Positions 1 to 6,834 of a stretch of DNA of 7,304 nt are shown one piece after another; position 1 is the stretch's first letter; each line of letters begins with the position of its first letter. The translations under genes and the position numbers were made by a program. This DNA is from Bacteroidota bacterium. Its GTDB lineage: Bacteria > Bacteroidota > Bacteroidia > B-17B0 > Aurantibacillaceae. The DNA lies in the NCBI GenBank assembly GCA_947449125.1, contig CANFQR010000064.1, positions 1 through 7,304 of the forward strand. The letters are read 5' to 3'. The notes below the pieces were generated by a model. The model searched no databases, was not told where the DNA came from, and was given only the letters and a program-made list of their open reading frames with translations.

Positions 1-459
1 AAAAAAGGAGTTAAACTTCAAGCAATAGGAGATATTGAAAGTTTACCACAATCATGTCAGAAAGAGTTACAGGAATCAATTGATTTTACATCAAAAAACG
101 ACACACTTACTTTGATTTTGGCTTTAAGTTATTCCAGCAAATGGGAAATTACTAATGCCGTAAAACAAATAGCCAAAAAAGTTGAAGAAGGAAAAATGAA
201 TTCAAAAGACATTACGTCTAAAGATATTGAAAAACATCTATCTACTTCAAAATGGCCTGAACCTGAACTTATGATCAGAACAAGCGGAGAACATCGTATC
301 AGTAATTTTTTATTATGGCAATTAGCCTATGCTGAGTTTTATTTTACAGAAACTTTATGGCCCGATTTCAGAAAAAACGAATTTTTCAAAGCAATATTAT
401 CCTATCAAAACAGAGAAAGACGATTTGGTCAAACAAGCGAACAAATTGCAAATAATTAA
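1..459 (+). CDS. uppS: Undecaprenyl diphosphate synthase (isoprenyl transferase), 3' part
   Basis: This is the C-terminal 152 residues of a cis-prenyltransferase; the start lies off the left edge. The frame is open from base 1 to TAA at 457-459. The family, usually about 240-250 residues, condenses farnesyl diphosphate with eight isopentenyl diphosphates to make the C55 carrier lipid for peptidoglycan and surface glycans, at the cytoplasmic membrane. In visible-residue numbering, the signature RTSGEHRISNFLLWQ begins at residue 93. R93, R99 and S101 keep the spacing of E. coli UppS R194/R200/S202, which bind the diphosphate of isopentenyl diphosphate. E112 in AYAEFYF matches the metal-binding E213, and LWPDF follows. 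The upstream stretch LQAIGDIESLP is also typical. The missing N-terminal third should hold the catalytic Asp. The stop is one base before bamA, so the two genes are probably co-transcribed and perhaps translationally coupled. Family assignment is secure; the exact chain length made is inferred. Confidence 0.96.
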   Translation, partial: KKGVKLQAIGDIESLPQSCQKELQESIDFTSKNDTLTLILALSYSSKWEITNAVKQIAKKVEEGKMNSKDITSKDIEKHLSTSKWPEPELMIRTSGEHRISNFLLWQLAYAEFYFTETLWPDFRKNEFFKAILSYQNRERRFGQTSEQIANN

Positions 460-460
460 G

Positions 461-3040
461 ATGAGAAAACAAATTTTTAAAGCGGTTTTTCTATTGCTCT
501 TTTGCTTAAATGGTTTTTCTCAAGAAGATTCATTATTTCTTGACGCATTTAAATCGCCAAAAAAATATATTATTGGAGGTATCTCAATTGAGGGTGCCGA
601 CAATACAGATAAAAATGTAATTAGTCTTTTGTCCGGTTTAACAGTGGGCGACGAAATTACAATTCCTGGTGATAAAACAAGCGAGGCAATAAAAGCACTC
701 TGGAAACAAAGTATTTTTGAAGATGTTCAAATAATACAAGATAAAACAATTGGTGACAATGTTTTTATAACTATTAAAGTTGTTGAACGTCCGCGACTTT
801 CAAAATTTTTATTTAAAGGCGATGTAAAAAAAACAGATGCCGATGAAATAAGAAACAAAATAAGGTTAATGCAAGGGCGTGTTGTTACTGATTACATGGT
901 TGGAACTATAAAAAACACGGTTAAAGATTACTATTCAGATAAAGGATATTATTTTAATAAGGTAGAAGTTAATCAAGTAAAAGATACCACAAAAAAAATA
1001 CCATATACAATTTTAACTATTAAGGTTAACAAAGGCCGAAAAGTGAGAATTCAAGACGTTAACATTCATGGAAACACTGTTGTTAAATCTTGGAAGTTAA
1101 AGAGGAAACTTGAGGATAGTAAAGCGTTTCGTTGGTACAATCCATTTAACTCCGGAAAATATCTCGAAGAAAATTTAAAAAAAGATCTACCCTCAATAGC
1201 CGCAAAATATAACGCAAAAGGATATCGAGATGCGCGTGTGGTAAAAGACACGATTTATTTTGTAAGCGACAACAGGGTAGCCATAGACGTTACAATTGAC
1301 GAAGGACATAAATATTATTTTGGAAAATTTAATTGGTTTGGAAACAGCAAATACAGAAGCGGACAATTAGATACCATTTTAAATATTCCTGCCGGTAGCG
1401 TTTACGATCAAAGTAAATTAGAACAAAAACTATTTATGAACCCAAGTGGTTATGATATTTCAAGTCTTTACATGGACGATGGTTATTTGTTTTTTCAGGT
1501 AAACCCTCAAGAGAGTAATATTCACAACGATACAATTGATTTTGATGTATTAATGTACGAAGGAAAACAAGCTACCATCAATAAAGTAACCGTAAAAGGA
1601 AACGACAAAACCAACGACCACGTTATTTACAGAGAGATTAGAACAAAACCGGGACAATTATTCAGGCGCTCAGACATTATTAGAACTCAAAGAGAATTAT
1701 CGCAGTTGGGATATTTTGATCCGGAAAAATTAAACGTTGTGCCAACACCAAACCCTGCAGACGGAACAGTTGATATAGAATATACAGTAGAGGAAAAACC
1801 AAGCGATCAGATTGAATTGAGCGGAGGATGGGGAGGAAGAAATTCCTTTAGCAGTCAAACAGGAGGAGGAATTGGCATCATAGGCACCTTGGGAGTGACT
1901 TTTAATAATTTTTCAACAAAAAATATTTTTAAAAAAAATTCATGGCGCCCTTTACCAAGTGGTGATGGCCAAAGACTAAGCATACGAGCGCAAACAAACG
2001 GAATTTATTACCAGTCTTATAACTTTTCATTTACAGAACCTTGGTTGGGAGGTAAAAAACCTAATTCCCTTTCCGTTTCTGCATTTCACTCTTTATTTAG
2101 TAATGGTCAAAGTAAATATGTTGATAGTGAATTAGGTAAAATCCTTAATTCAAAACGTCAAAGCATGAGTATTATTGGCGGTTCTGTGGGTTTAGGAAGA
2201 CGATTAACTTGGCCAGATAATTATTTTAATATGTTTAGTAACATCAATTATAATTATTATGATTTAAAAAATTATGGTGCATTTATCTTTGCAAACGGAT
2301 TTGCAAACGATTTAAATCTGAGCATTAATATTTCACGTAATTCTGTAGATCAACCAATTTATCCTAAAACAGGCTCAAATTTTGTGTTCCATAGCCAGTT
2401 CACGCCTCCGTATTCTTTGGTAAATAATAAAGACTATACAAATTTAGCCGCTGAAGACAGATACAAATTTATCGAATACCAAAAATATAAAATAACGGCA
2501 GAGTGGTTCACACAATTAACTAATCAAAAAGCTGCAGAAGGCAAAGAGGCTAGAAATTTAGTTTTAAGAACCAAAATAGGATATGGGTTTTTAGCAAGAT
2601 ATAAAAAAGTGGTTGGTTATTCTCCATTCGAACGTTTTTATATGGGTGGTAGTGGTATTAGCGGCTTTCAAAATTTTGTAGCTAGAGAAATTATTGCTCT
2701 CAGAGGTTACCCTGATAATAGTCTTTCATCAAGTTTTGGAGACCCTATTTGTGCAAGATACACCATGGAGATGCGCTATCCAATTAGTTTAAATCCACAA
2801 GCCACTATTTTTATTTTGGGTTTTGCAGAGGCAGGAAATTCATGGACAGATTATAAAAAGTTTAATCCGTTTCAGGTAAAACGTAGTGCAGGATTTGGTT
2901 TACGTGTTTTTTTACCAATGTTTGGTTTATTGGGGATTGACTATGGCTGGGGTTTTGATAATGTTCCAGGTCAACCGGGTATTGGAAATGGCAAAGGGCA
3001 ATTTCACTTTACCATTGGCGGTGCTTTAGGCGAGTTATAA
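461..3040 (+). CDS. bamA: Outer membrane protein assembly factor BamA (Omp85 family)
   Basis: This 859-residue protein is the core insertase for beta-barrel proteins in the outer membrane. I chose the ATG at 461 because it begins a clear signal peptide (MRKQIFKAVFLLLFCLNGFS, probable cleavage before Q21). The frame stays open upstream to an ATG at 329, but that would overlap uppS and bury the signal peptide. Five POTRA repeats can be traced at about residues 36-110, 111-191, 195-283, 286-368 and 371-446, each ending near a glycine turn such as FKGD, IHGN, WFGN or VKGN. The 16-strand barrel follows from about 450. The loop-6 motif, VRGF/Y in the family, appears as LRGYP with the key Arg at R748. 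The length is above the roughly 810 of E. coli BamA, usual for this phylum. The C-terminus (QFHFTIGGALGEL) lacks the usual terminal aromatic residue. It sits one base after uppS and upstream of two ompH genes, a conserved Bacteroidota arrangement. Confidence 0.96.
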   Translation: MRKQIFKAVFLLLFCLNGFSQEDSLFLDAFKSPKKYIIGGISIEGADNTDKNVISLLSGLTVGDEITIPGDKTSEAIKALWKQSIFEDVQIIQDKTIGDNVFITIKVVERPRLSKFLFKGDVKKTDADEIRNKIRLMQGRVVTDYMVGTIKNTVKDYYSDKGYYFNKVEVNQVKDTTKKIPYTILTIKVNKGRKVRIQDVNIHGNTVVKSWKLKRKLEDSKAFRWYNPFNSGKYLEENLKKDLPSIAAKYNAKGYRDARVVKDTIYFVSDNRVAIDVTIDEGHKYYFGKFNWFGNSKYRSGQLDTILNIPAGSVYDQSKLEQKLFMNPSGYDISSLYMDDGYLFFQVNPQESNIHNDTIDFDVLMYEGKQATINKVTVKGNDKTNDHVIYREIRTKPGQLFRRSDIIRTQRELSQLGYFDPEKLNVVPTPNPADGTVDIEYTVEEKPSDQIELSGGWGGRNSFSSQTGGGIGIIGTLGVTFNNFSTKNIFKKNSWRPLPSGDGQRLSIRAQTNGIYYQSYNFSFTEPWLGGKKPNSLSVSAFHSLFSNGQSKYVDSELGKILNSKRQSMSIIGGSVGLGRRLTWPDNYFNMFSNINYNYYDLKNYGAFIFANGFANDLNLSINISRNSVDQPIYPKTGSNFVFHSQFTPPYSLVNNKDYTNLAAEDRYKFIEYQKYKITAEWFTQLTNQKAAEGKEARNLVLRTKIGYGFLARYKKVVGYSPFERFYMGGSGISGFQNFVAREIIALRGYPDNSLSSSFGDPICARYTMEMRYPISLNPQATIFILGFAEAGNSWTDYKKFNPFQVKRSAGFGLRVFLPMFGLLGIDYGWGFDNVPGQPGIGNGKGQFHFTIGGALGEL

Positions 3041-3074
3041 TAAAAAAGATTAAAACAAATGATATTTTTTATTT

Positions 3075-3090
3075 TGGCACATTTTATGTT
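3075..3090 (+). promoter_or_regulatory. Candidate sigma-54-like promoter upstream of the first ompH
   Basis: The 70-base gap after bamA contains TGGCAC at 3075-3080, a perfect match to the sigma-54 -24 half. At the correct spacing, 3086-3090 reads ATGTT against the -12 consensus TTGCW, so the conserved G is present but the following C is not. A start site would fall near 3101, about ten bases before the ompH ATG. The same segment also holds TAnnTTT-like octamers (3085-3092 and 3091-3098) resembling the Bacteroidota -7 box, but neither has a TTTG about 20 bases upstream. A separate promoter for the chaperone genes is plausible; its class is uncertain. Confidence 0.25.
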
Positions 3091-3110
3091 TAAATTTAAA
3101 AACTAAAAAT

Positions 3111-3641
3111 ATGAAAACTAAACAATTAATAGTTTCTTTTTTCTTTTTTGTCATGTCATTGTGTGCAATTGCACAAAGTGGCGCAGCAAAATTTGCTTAC
3201 GTTGATACTGATTATATTTTATCGCAAATTCCTGAATACAAGGCGGCACAAAGTGAGTTAGATAAAACAAGTGTTCAATGGCAAAAAGAAATTGAGGTAA
3301 AATATTCAGAAATAGACAAACTTTATAAGGCTTATCAGGCAGATGCAATTTTGTTAACAGACGACATGAAGAAGAAAAGAGAGAATGAAATAGTTAACAA
3401 AGAAAAAGAAGTTAAAGATTTGCAAAAAGCACGATTTGGGGTAGACGGCGAATTGTTTAAAAAGCGTCAAGAGTTAGTTAAACCTATTCAAGATAAAGTT
3501 TATAATGCAATTAAAATAGTGGCAGAAAAAGCCGGAATAGGATTTATTTTAGACAAAAGCGGGCAAGTTTCTATCTTATACGCTAACATTAAATATGATA
3601 AAAGCGACGATGTTTTAGTTTACCTCGGATACAAAAAATAA
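3111..3641 (+). CDS. ompH: OmpH/Skp family periplasmic chaperone (first of tandem pair)
   Basis: This is a 176-residue secreted protein of the Skp/OmpH family, whose members form trimers that hold unfolded outer-membrane proteins in the periplasm and deliver them to BamA. Residues 1-22 form a signal peptide (Lys-rich start, Phe-rich core, cleavage near AIAQ). There is no lipobox: the Cys at 18 is preceded by Leu. The mature chain opens with the family beta-strand FAYVDTDYILSQIPEY (28-43). A long charged helical hairpin follows at about 45-120, rich in Lys, Glu and Gln and likely forming the tentacle arms. The conserved return segment comes next (about 121-150, PIQDKVYNAIKIVAEKAG then FILDKS). 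The protein ends in a short basic tail. It lies 70 bases after bamA and 27 before a paralogue. The family is clear; the client range and any division of labour with the paralogue are inferred. Confidence 0.93.
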   Translation: MKTKQLIVSFFFFVMSLCAIAQSGAAKFAYVDTDYILSQIPEYKAAQSELDKTSVQWQKEIEVKYSEIDKLYKAYQADAILLTDDMKKKRENEIVNKEKEVKDLQKARFGVDGELFKKRQELVKPIQDKVYNAIKIVAEKAGIGFILDKSGQVSILYANIKYDKSDDVLVYLGYKK

Positions 3642-3668
3642 TTTAAAAACAAATCATAAACAATAACC

Positions 3669-4268
3669 ATGAAACCATCATTCAAAAAAGTAGCACTTAT
3701 TATTTCAGCAATAGTATTATTTTCATTTGCACAGGCTCAAAAAATTGCCCACCTTAGTTTAGATTCACTTATTAGTCTAATGCCTGAAACAAAAATAGCA
3801 AAGGATGCTGCGCAAAATTATTTAAAAGGAATTGATGCAGAATCAATAAGCATGCAAACTGAACTGGAAACAAAATATAAAGATTATGTAGAGAAACAAG
3901 CCACAATGAGCGATTTGCTGAGAAAAACAAGAGAAGATGAGCTAAACCAACTACAACGCAGAATAGAAGAGTTTAAACAACAAGCTCAGATGGACTACCA
4001 AAGAAAAACAGCCGAGTTAACAGCTCCAATTATGGATAAAGCAAAAAAAGGAATTGAAGCCGTAGCAAAAGAGAGTGGATATAAATATGTTTTAGATACG
4101 AGTGCAGGAAATGTATTATACAGTGAGGCCTCAGATGATGTTTTAATGGCAGTAAAAAAGAAACTAGACGCTATGCCTGCAGCAGTAATACCTGGCGCGA
4201 ACAACAATACAGGAGGCGTAAAACCAGCCCCTACCGGTGGTGTAAAACCAGCTCCAAAAGGAAAATAA
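3669..4268 (+). CDS. ompH: OmpH/Skp family periplasmic chaperone (second of tandem pair, repeat-tailed)
   Basis: This is a second Skp/OmpH-type chaperone, 199 residues, diverged from its upstream neighbour. Residues 1-23 form a signal peptide ending FAQA, with cleavage before Q24. The core begins with KIAHLSLDSLISLMPE (25-40), matching the family's first strand. A long charged, coiled-coil-prone helical hairpin follows at about 45-118, then the return helix PIMDKAKKGIEAVAKESG with YVLDTS (about 120-145). Past the domain (from about 170) the chain turns Ala/Pro/Gly-rich and ends in two copies of an eight-residue unit, GGVKPAPT and GGVKPAPK. The first OmpH has no such tail; it looks disordered and basic. 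The 27-base gap from the upstream gene, with no terminator between, points to co-transcription, and a strong terminator follows. Tandem ompH genes behind bamA are common in Bacteroidota. What the tail does is unknown. Confidence 0.92.
   Translation: MKPSFKKVALIISAIVLFSFAQAQKIAHLSLDSLISLMPETKIAKDAAQNYLKGIDAESISMQTELETKYKDYVEKQATMSDLLRKTREDELNQLQRRIEEFKQQAQMDYQRKTAELTAPIMDKAKKGIEAVAKESGYKYVLDTSAGNVLYSEASDDVLMAVKKKLDAMPAAVIPGANNNTGGVKPAPTGGVKPAPKGK
4212..4259 (+). repeat. In-frame 24-base tandem repeat (two copies) encoding GGVKPAP-T/K
   Basis: The 3' end of the second ompH contains two adjacent 24-base units, 4212-4235 and 4236-4259. They encode GGVKPAPT and GGVKPAPK (residues 182-189 and 190-197). 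Differences are mostly at third codon positions (gga-ggc versus ggt-ggt, gcc-cct versus gct-cca), plus a Thr-to-Lys change in the last codon. Conservation of the peptide despite synonymous change suggests the duplication is not brand new and the peptide may be under selection. Confidence 0.85.
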
Positions 4269-4286
4269 GTAATAATTTTATTATTT

Positions 4287-4318
4287 AACCCTCTATGAAC
4301 TTACATAGAGGGTTTTTT
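4287..4318 (+). terminator. Strong intrinsic terminator closing the uppS-bamA-ompH-ompH cluster
   Basis: A perfect nine-base stem, CCCTCTATG (4289-4297) with CATAGAGGG (4304-4312), extends by two A-T pairs to 4287 and 4314. The loop is six bases, AACTTA. Six Ts follow directly (4313-4318). It lies 18 bases after the second ompH stop and about 50 before the MerR-type gene, so it separates the envelope cluster from the regulator. Its AT-rich flanks may give weak activity on the other strand, but no - strand gene is nearby. Confidence 0.93.
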
Positions 4319-4337
4319 ATTTAAACAAATTGGTATT

Positions 4338-4366
4338 TTGATTGTTAAACCTTAATAATTAATCAA
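4338..4366. promoter_or_regulatory. Possible operator: TTGATT-N17-AATCAA inverted repeat before the MerR-type gene
   Basis: TTGATT (4338-4343) and its reverse complement AATCAA (4361-4366) are separated by 17 bases and end two bases before the regulator's ATG at 4369. A TTTG at 4337-4340, a possible -33 element, overlaps the left arm. MerR-family regulators often bind dyads in their own promoters, so autoregulation is conceivable. The arms are only six bases long in very AT-rich sequence, so chance is a real alternative. Confidence 0.15.
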
Positions 4367-4368
4367 CC

Positions 4369-5250
4369 ATGTCTTCTAAGTATTCCATCAAAGATTTAGA
4401 GCGCCTTACAGGAATAAAGGCGCATACCCTCAGAATATGGGAGCAACGCTATGAAATACTTCAACCCAAAAGAACAGACACTAACATACGATATTATAAT
4501 AACGACGATGTTAAGCGCATCCTCAACATCTCACTTTTAAATAATAATGGCTATAAAATCTCAAATATTGCTAAACTAAGCGAACCTGAAATTTTTAATG
4601 AAGCAGAAAAATATTTAAACAACTATAAGAAGGAGAGTGATCAAATTGACAATCTAGTGTTGTGTTTGATGGAAATGAATGAAGATAAATTTGAAAGAAC
4701 AATAAATACTTCAGTTATTAAATTTGGTTTTGAAAACACATTCGAAAAAATAATCTTCCCCTTTATGAGGCATCTTGGTAACATGTGGCAGGTAGGCATG
4801 TTAAATCCAGCACAAGAACATTTTATTTCTAACTTAATCCGCCAAAAATTAATAGTAGGGATAGATAACATTAAAACCCCAATTAGCTCTGACGCAAAAA
4901 GTTTTTTGTTTTTTTTACCAAGTCAGGAACTTCATGAAATGGGCTTGTTATACACCTATTATCTAACAAAAATGAAAGGCTATAAATGCGCTTATTTAGG
5001 CCAAAGTGTACCGGTTAACGACCTTGCTGACCTTGCAGATTTAATAAAACCCGATTTTATTGTAACAATATTAACAGCAAATTTACCTGACACCGAATTA
5101 AATACTTTTTTGAAAGACTGTTCAGAGAAAATAAATAAACCAACATTTTTAGTTAGCGGACGCTTGTTTTTTTGCAGTAATGAAAAAGTTGAATTGCCAA
5201 AAAAATTCAAAATATTTGAGGATTTTCAAGACTTTAAAAAATTAATTTAA
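4369..5250 (+). CDS. MerR-type regulator with cobalamin-binding domain (CarH/LitR-like)
   Basis: This 293-residue protein resembles CarH/LitR, repressors that bind DNA in the dark with adenosylcobalamin and release it on photolysis. Residues 4-70 form a MerR winged helix-turn-helix (YSIKDLERLTGIKAHTLRIWEQRY, then NIRYYNNDDVKRI). About 90-165 form a helical capping domain with W140 followed, after exactly nine residues, by E150-H151, the W-x9-EH motif that covers the adenosyl group in this family. About 175-293 form a Rossmann-like B12 domain with ELHEMG (187-192), matching E-x-H-x-x-G. H189 would be the lower cobalt ligand. Next come GQSVP (211-215), at the usual S/T-x-L position, and LVSGR (261-265) in place of the glycine pair. 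The length fits the family at about 290. Oddities are Q141 where Thermus CarH has the light-state ligand His132, and the weak second and third cobalamin motifs. It is monocistronic: a terminator lies upstream and a 100-base gap precedes cysS. Targets are unknown; cobalamin binding is inferred from motifs. Confidence 0.86.
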   Translation: MSSKYSIKDLERLTGIKAHTLRIWEQRYEILQPKRTDTNIRYYNNDDVKRILNISLLNNNGYKISNIAKLSEPEIFNEAEKYLNNYKKESDQIDNLVLCLMEMNEDKFERTINTSVIKFGFENTFEKIIFPFMRHLGNMWQVGMLNPAQEHFISNLIRQKLIVGIDNIKTPISSDAKSFLFFLPSQELHEMGLLYTYYLTKMKGYKCAYLGQSVPVNDLADLADLIKPDFIVTILTANLPDTELNTFLKDCSEKINKPTFLVSGRLFFCSNEKVELPKKFKIFEDFQDFKKLI

Positions 5251-5334
5251 TTAGTCTTAAATCCACATTTACCTTATTTATTCTTCCCCAAAAATTTAAA
5301 TATCGCATCAATCTTAACGTGTTTTTTTATTCCG

Positions 5335-5342
5335 TAAATTAG
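5335..5342 (+). promoter_or_regulatory. Candidate Bacteroidota -7 box for cysS
   Basis: TAAATTAG differs at one position from the Bacteroidota housekeeping -7 consensus TAnnTTTG and follows a T-rich run, a common arrangement in the phylum. I see no clear TTG or TTTG about 20 bases upstream. If used, transcription would begin only a few bases before the ATG at 5351, giving a nearly leaderless message. The rest of the 100-base gap (5251-5350) shows no strong hairpin or other element. Confidence 0.3.
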
Positions 5343-5350
5343 CGTTTAGT

Positions 5351-6814
5351 ATGCAAACTTTATTTTTATACAACACATTAACCCGTAAAAAAGAAGAATT
5401 TAAACCCCTTAACTCTCCATTGGTTGGCTTGTATGTTTGTGGCCCAACTGTTTATAGCGATGTGCATTTAGGTAATTGCCGTACGTTTATTTCTTTTGAT
5501 ATGATATACCGTTATTTAACGCACATTGGCTATAAAGTTCGTTATGTAAGAAATATTACTGATGCAGGTCATTTAGAGGGTGACAGAGATGAAGGAGACG
5601 ATAAGTTTGCAAAAAAAGCAAAACTAGAGCAGCTTGAGCCAATGGAAATTGTACAAAAATATACACTCGGATTTCATGAGGTTATGCGTGCATTTAATAA
5701 TTTACCCCCAAGCATAGAGCCAACAGCTACCGGCCATATTTGCGAACAATTAGAAATGATAAAGCAAATAATTTCTAAAGGATTTGCTTATGAAATAAAC
5801 GGAACAGTTTACTTTGATGTTGAAAAATACAACAAACAATTTGCTTACGGACAATTAACAAATAGAAAACTGGAAGAGTTGTTAGAAGGTACGCGCGAAT
5901 TAGGCGGCCAAGATGAAAAACGTGGAAGATTAGATTTTGCACTGTGGATTAAGGCTAAGCCTGAAACCATTATGAAATGGTTATCGCCTTGGGGTTGGGG
6001 TTTCCCCGGATGGCACATCGAATGTTCTGCAATGAGTAGTAAATATTTAGGAGATGTTTTTGATATTCACGGTGGAGGAATGGACCTTCAAGCAACCCAT
6101 CATACTAACGAGATAGCGCAATCACAAGCATGTAATCATAAAGCACCTGTTAATTATTGGATGCACACAAACATGCTAACGGTTAACGGTGTTAGAATGT
6201 CTAAAACCGCAGGTAACGGATTTTTGCCTGTAGAATTATTTACAGGAAATCATCCCTTATTGGAAAAAGGATATAGTCCAATGGCAGTGCGTTTTTTTAT
6301 GATGCAAACGCATTATCATAGCACCTTAGATTTTTCAAACGAAGCCCTTCAAGCAAGTGAAAAAGGTTTTGAACGATTAATGCAAAGCTATTCAACTCTC
6401 CAAAATTTAAAAGCAAGTAACTCTTCAGATGAGGACATTAAGTCGTTACAGGAAAAGTGTTATGAAGCTATGAACGACGATTTTAATACCCCGGTTTTAA
6501 TTTCATATTTGTTTGAAGCAGTAAGAATTATCAACTCTGCAAATGATGACAAAATTAAATTAACCCAAAATGATATTGATTTACTCAACTCATTGTATCA
6601 AAACTTTGTATTTGATATAATGGGACTGAGAACAGAAACAGAAAATTCAAAATCTAACGATGTATTAAAACAAGTTATGAATTTAGTTTTAGATATACGC
6701 GCTAAGGCAAAATCTGAAAAAAACTTTTTGTTAAGTGACGACATTAGAAACAAATTAACAGATGCCGGTGTGACTTTGAAAGACGGTAAGGACGGCGCAT
6801 CGTGGAATATTTAA
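5351..6814 (+). CDS. cysS: Cysteinyl-tRNA synthetase
   Basis: This 487-residue class I aminoacyl-tRNA synthetase charges tRNA-Cys with cysteine in the cytoplasm. The catalytic Rossmann domain starts near residue 20. C30 in YVCGPTVY, C225 in GWHIECS, and H250 and E254 in HHTNE are the four zinc ligands that select cysteine, equivalent to E. coli C28, C209, H234 and E238. The HIGH motif reads HLGN (39-42) and KMSKS reads RMSKT (282-286); both are ordinary variants. [12 protein letters not shown] and [14 protein letters not shown] are strongly typical. A helical DALR-type domain follows from about 335, then a short anticodon-binding end. It is longer than the 461-residue E. coli enzyme, with extra residues near 74-100 and 165-195. 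The ATG at 5351 places the family N-terminus correctly and has no Shine-Dalgarno, as elsewhere here. It begins 100 bases after the regulator and ends 20 before a lipoprotein gene that may share its transcript. Confidence 0.98.
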   Translation: MQTLFLYNTLTRKKEEFKPLNSPLVGLYVCGPTVYSDVHLGNCRTFISFDMIYRYLTHIGYKVRYVRNITDAGHLEGDRDEGDDKFAKKAKLEQLEPMEIVQKYTLGFHEVMRAFNNLPPSIEPTATGHICEQLEMIKQIISKGFAYEINGTVYFDVEKYNKQFAYGQLTNRKLEELLEGTRELGGQDEKRGRLDFALWIKAKPETIMKWLSPWGWGFPGWHIECSAMSSKYLGDVFDIHGGGMDLQATHHTNEIAQSQACNHKAPVNYWMHTNMLTVNGVRMSKTAGNGFLPVELFTGNHPLLEKGYSPMAVRFFMMQTHYHSTLDFSNEALQASEKGFERLMQSYSTLQNLKASNSSDEDIKSLQEKCYEAMNDDFNTPVLISYLFEAVRIINSANDDKIKLTQNDIDLLNSLYQNFVFDIMGLRTETENSKSNDVLKQVMNLVLDIRAKAKSEKNFLLSDDIRNKLTDAGVTLKDGKDGASWNI

Positions 6815-6834
6815 ATTTTATAATCCAACAATTA

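Noticed and set aside
329..460. Upstream in-frame ATG at 329 that would lengthen BamA by 44 residues
   Set aside because: The extension overlaps uppS in another frame and would place the signal peptide inside the protein; the ATG at 461 gives a proper secretory N-terminus.
1066..1251. 61-residue open frame on the - strand inside bamA
   Set aside because: It lies wholly within a well-supported gene, has no recognisable domain and looks like a chance frame.
3085..3098. Overlapping TAnnTTT octamers before the first ompH as Bacteroidota -7 boxes
   Set aside because: Neither has a TTTG at the expected distance of about 20 bases, and such octamers are frequent in AT-rich DNA.
3151..3348. 65-residue open frame on the - strand inside the first ompH
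   Set aside because: Shadow of the sense gene, with no family features.
3995..4207. 70-residue hydrophobic open frame on the - strand inside the second ompH
   Set aside because: The hydrophobicity arises from the antisense of Lys/Ala-rich codons; no independent support.
5020..5037. Nine-base tandem near-repeat (GACCTTGCT then GACCTTGCA)
   Set aside because: It encodes Asp-Leu-Ala twice within a helix of the B12 domain and is too short to indicate more than chance or helix composition.
4641..5210. Two - strand open frames (4641-4871 and 4992-5210) inside the MerR-type gene
   Set aside because: Both lie entirely within a gene with a clear domain architecture and show no family motif.
5228..5258. 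Inverted repeat AAGACT / AGTCTT at the end of the MerR-type gene as a terminator
   Set aside because: The stem is only six bases with a 19-base AT-rich loop and no following T run, so a functional terminator is not supported.
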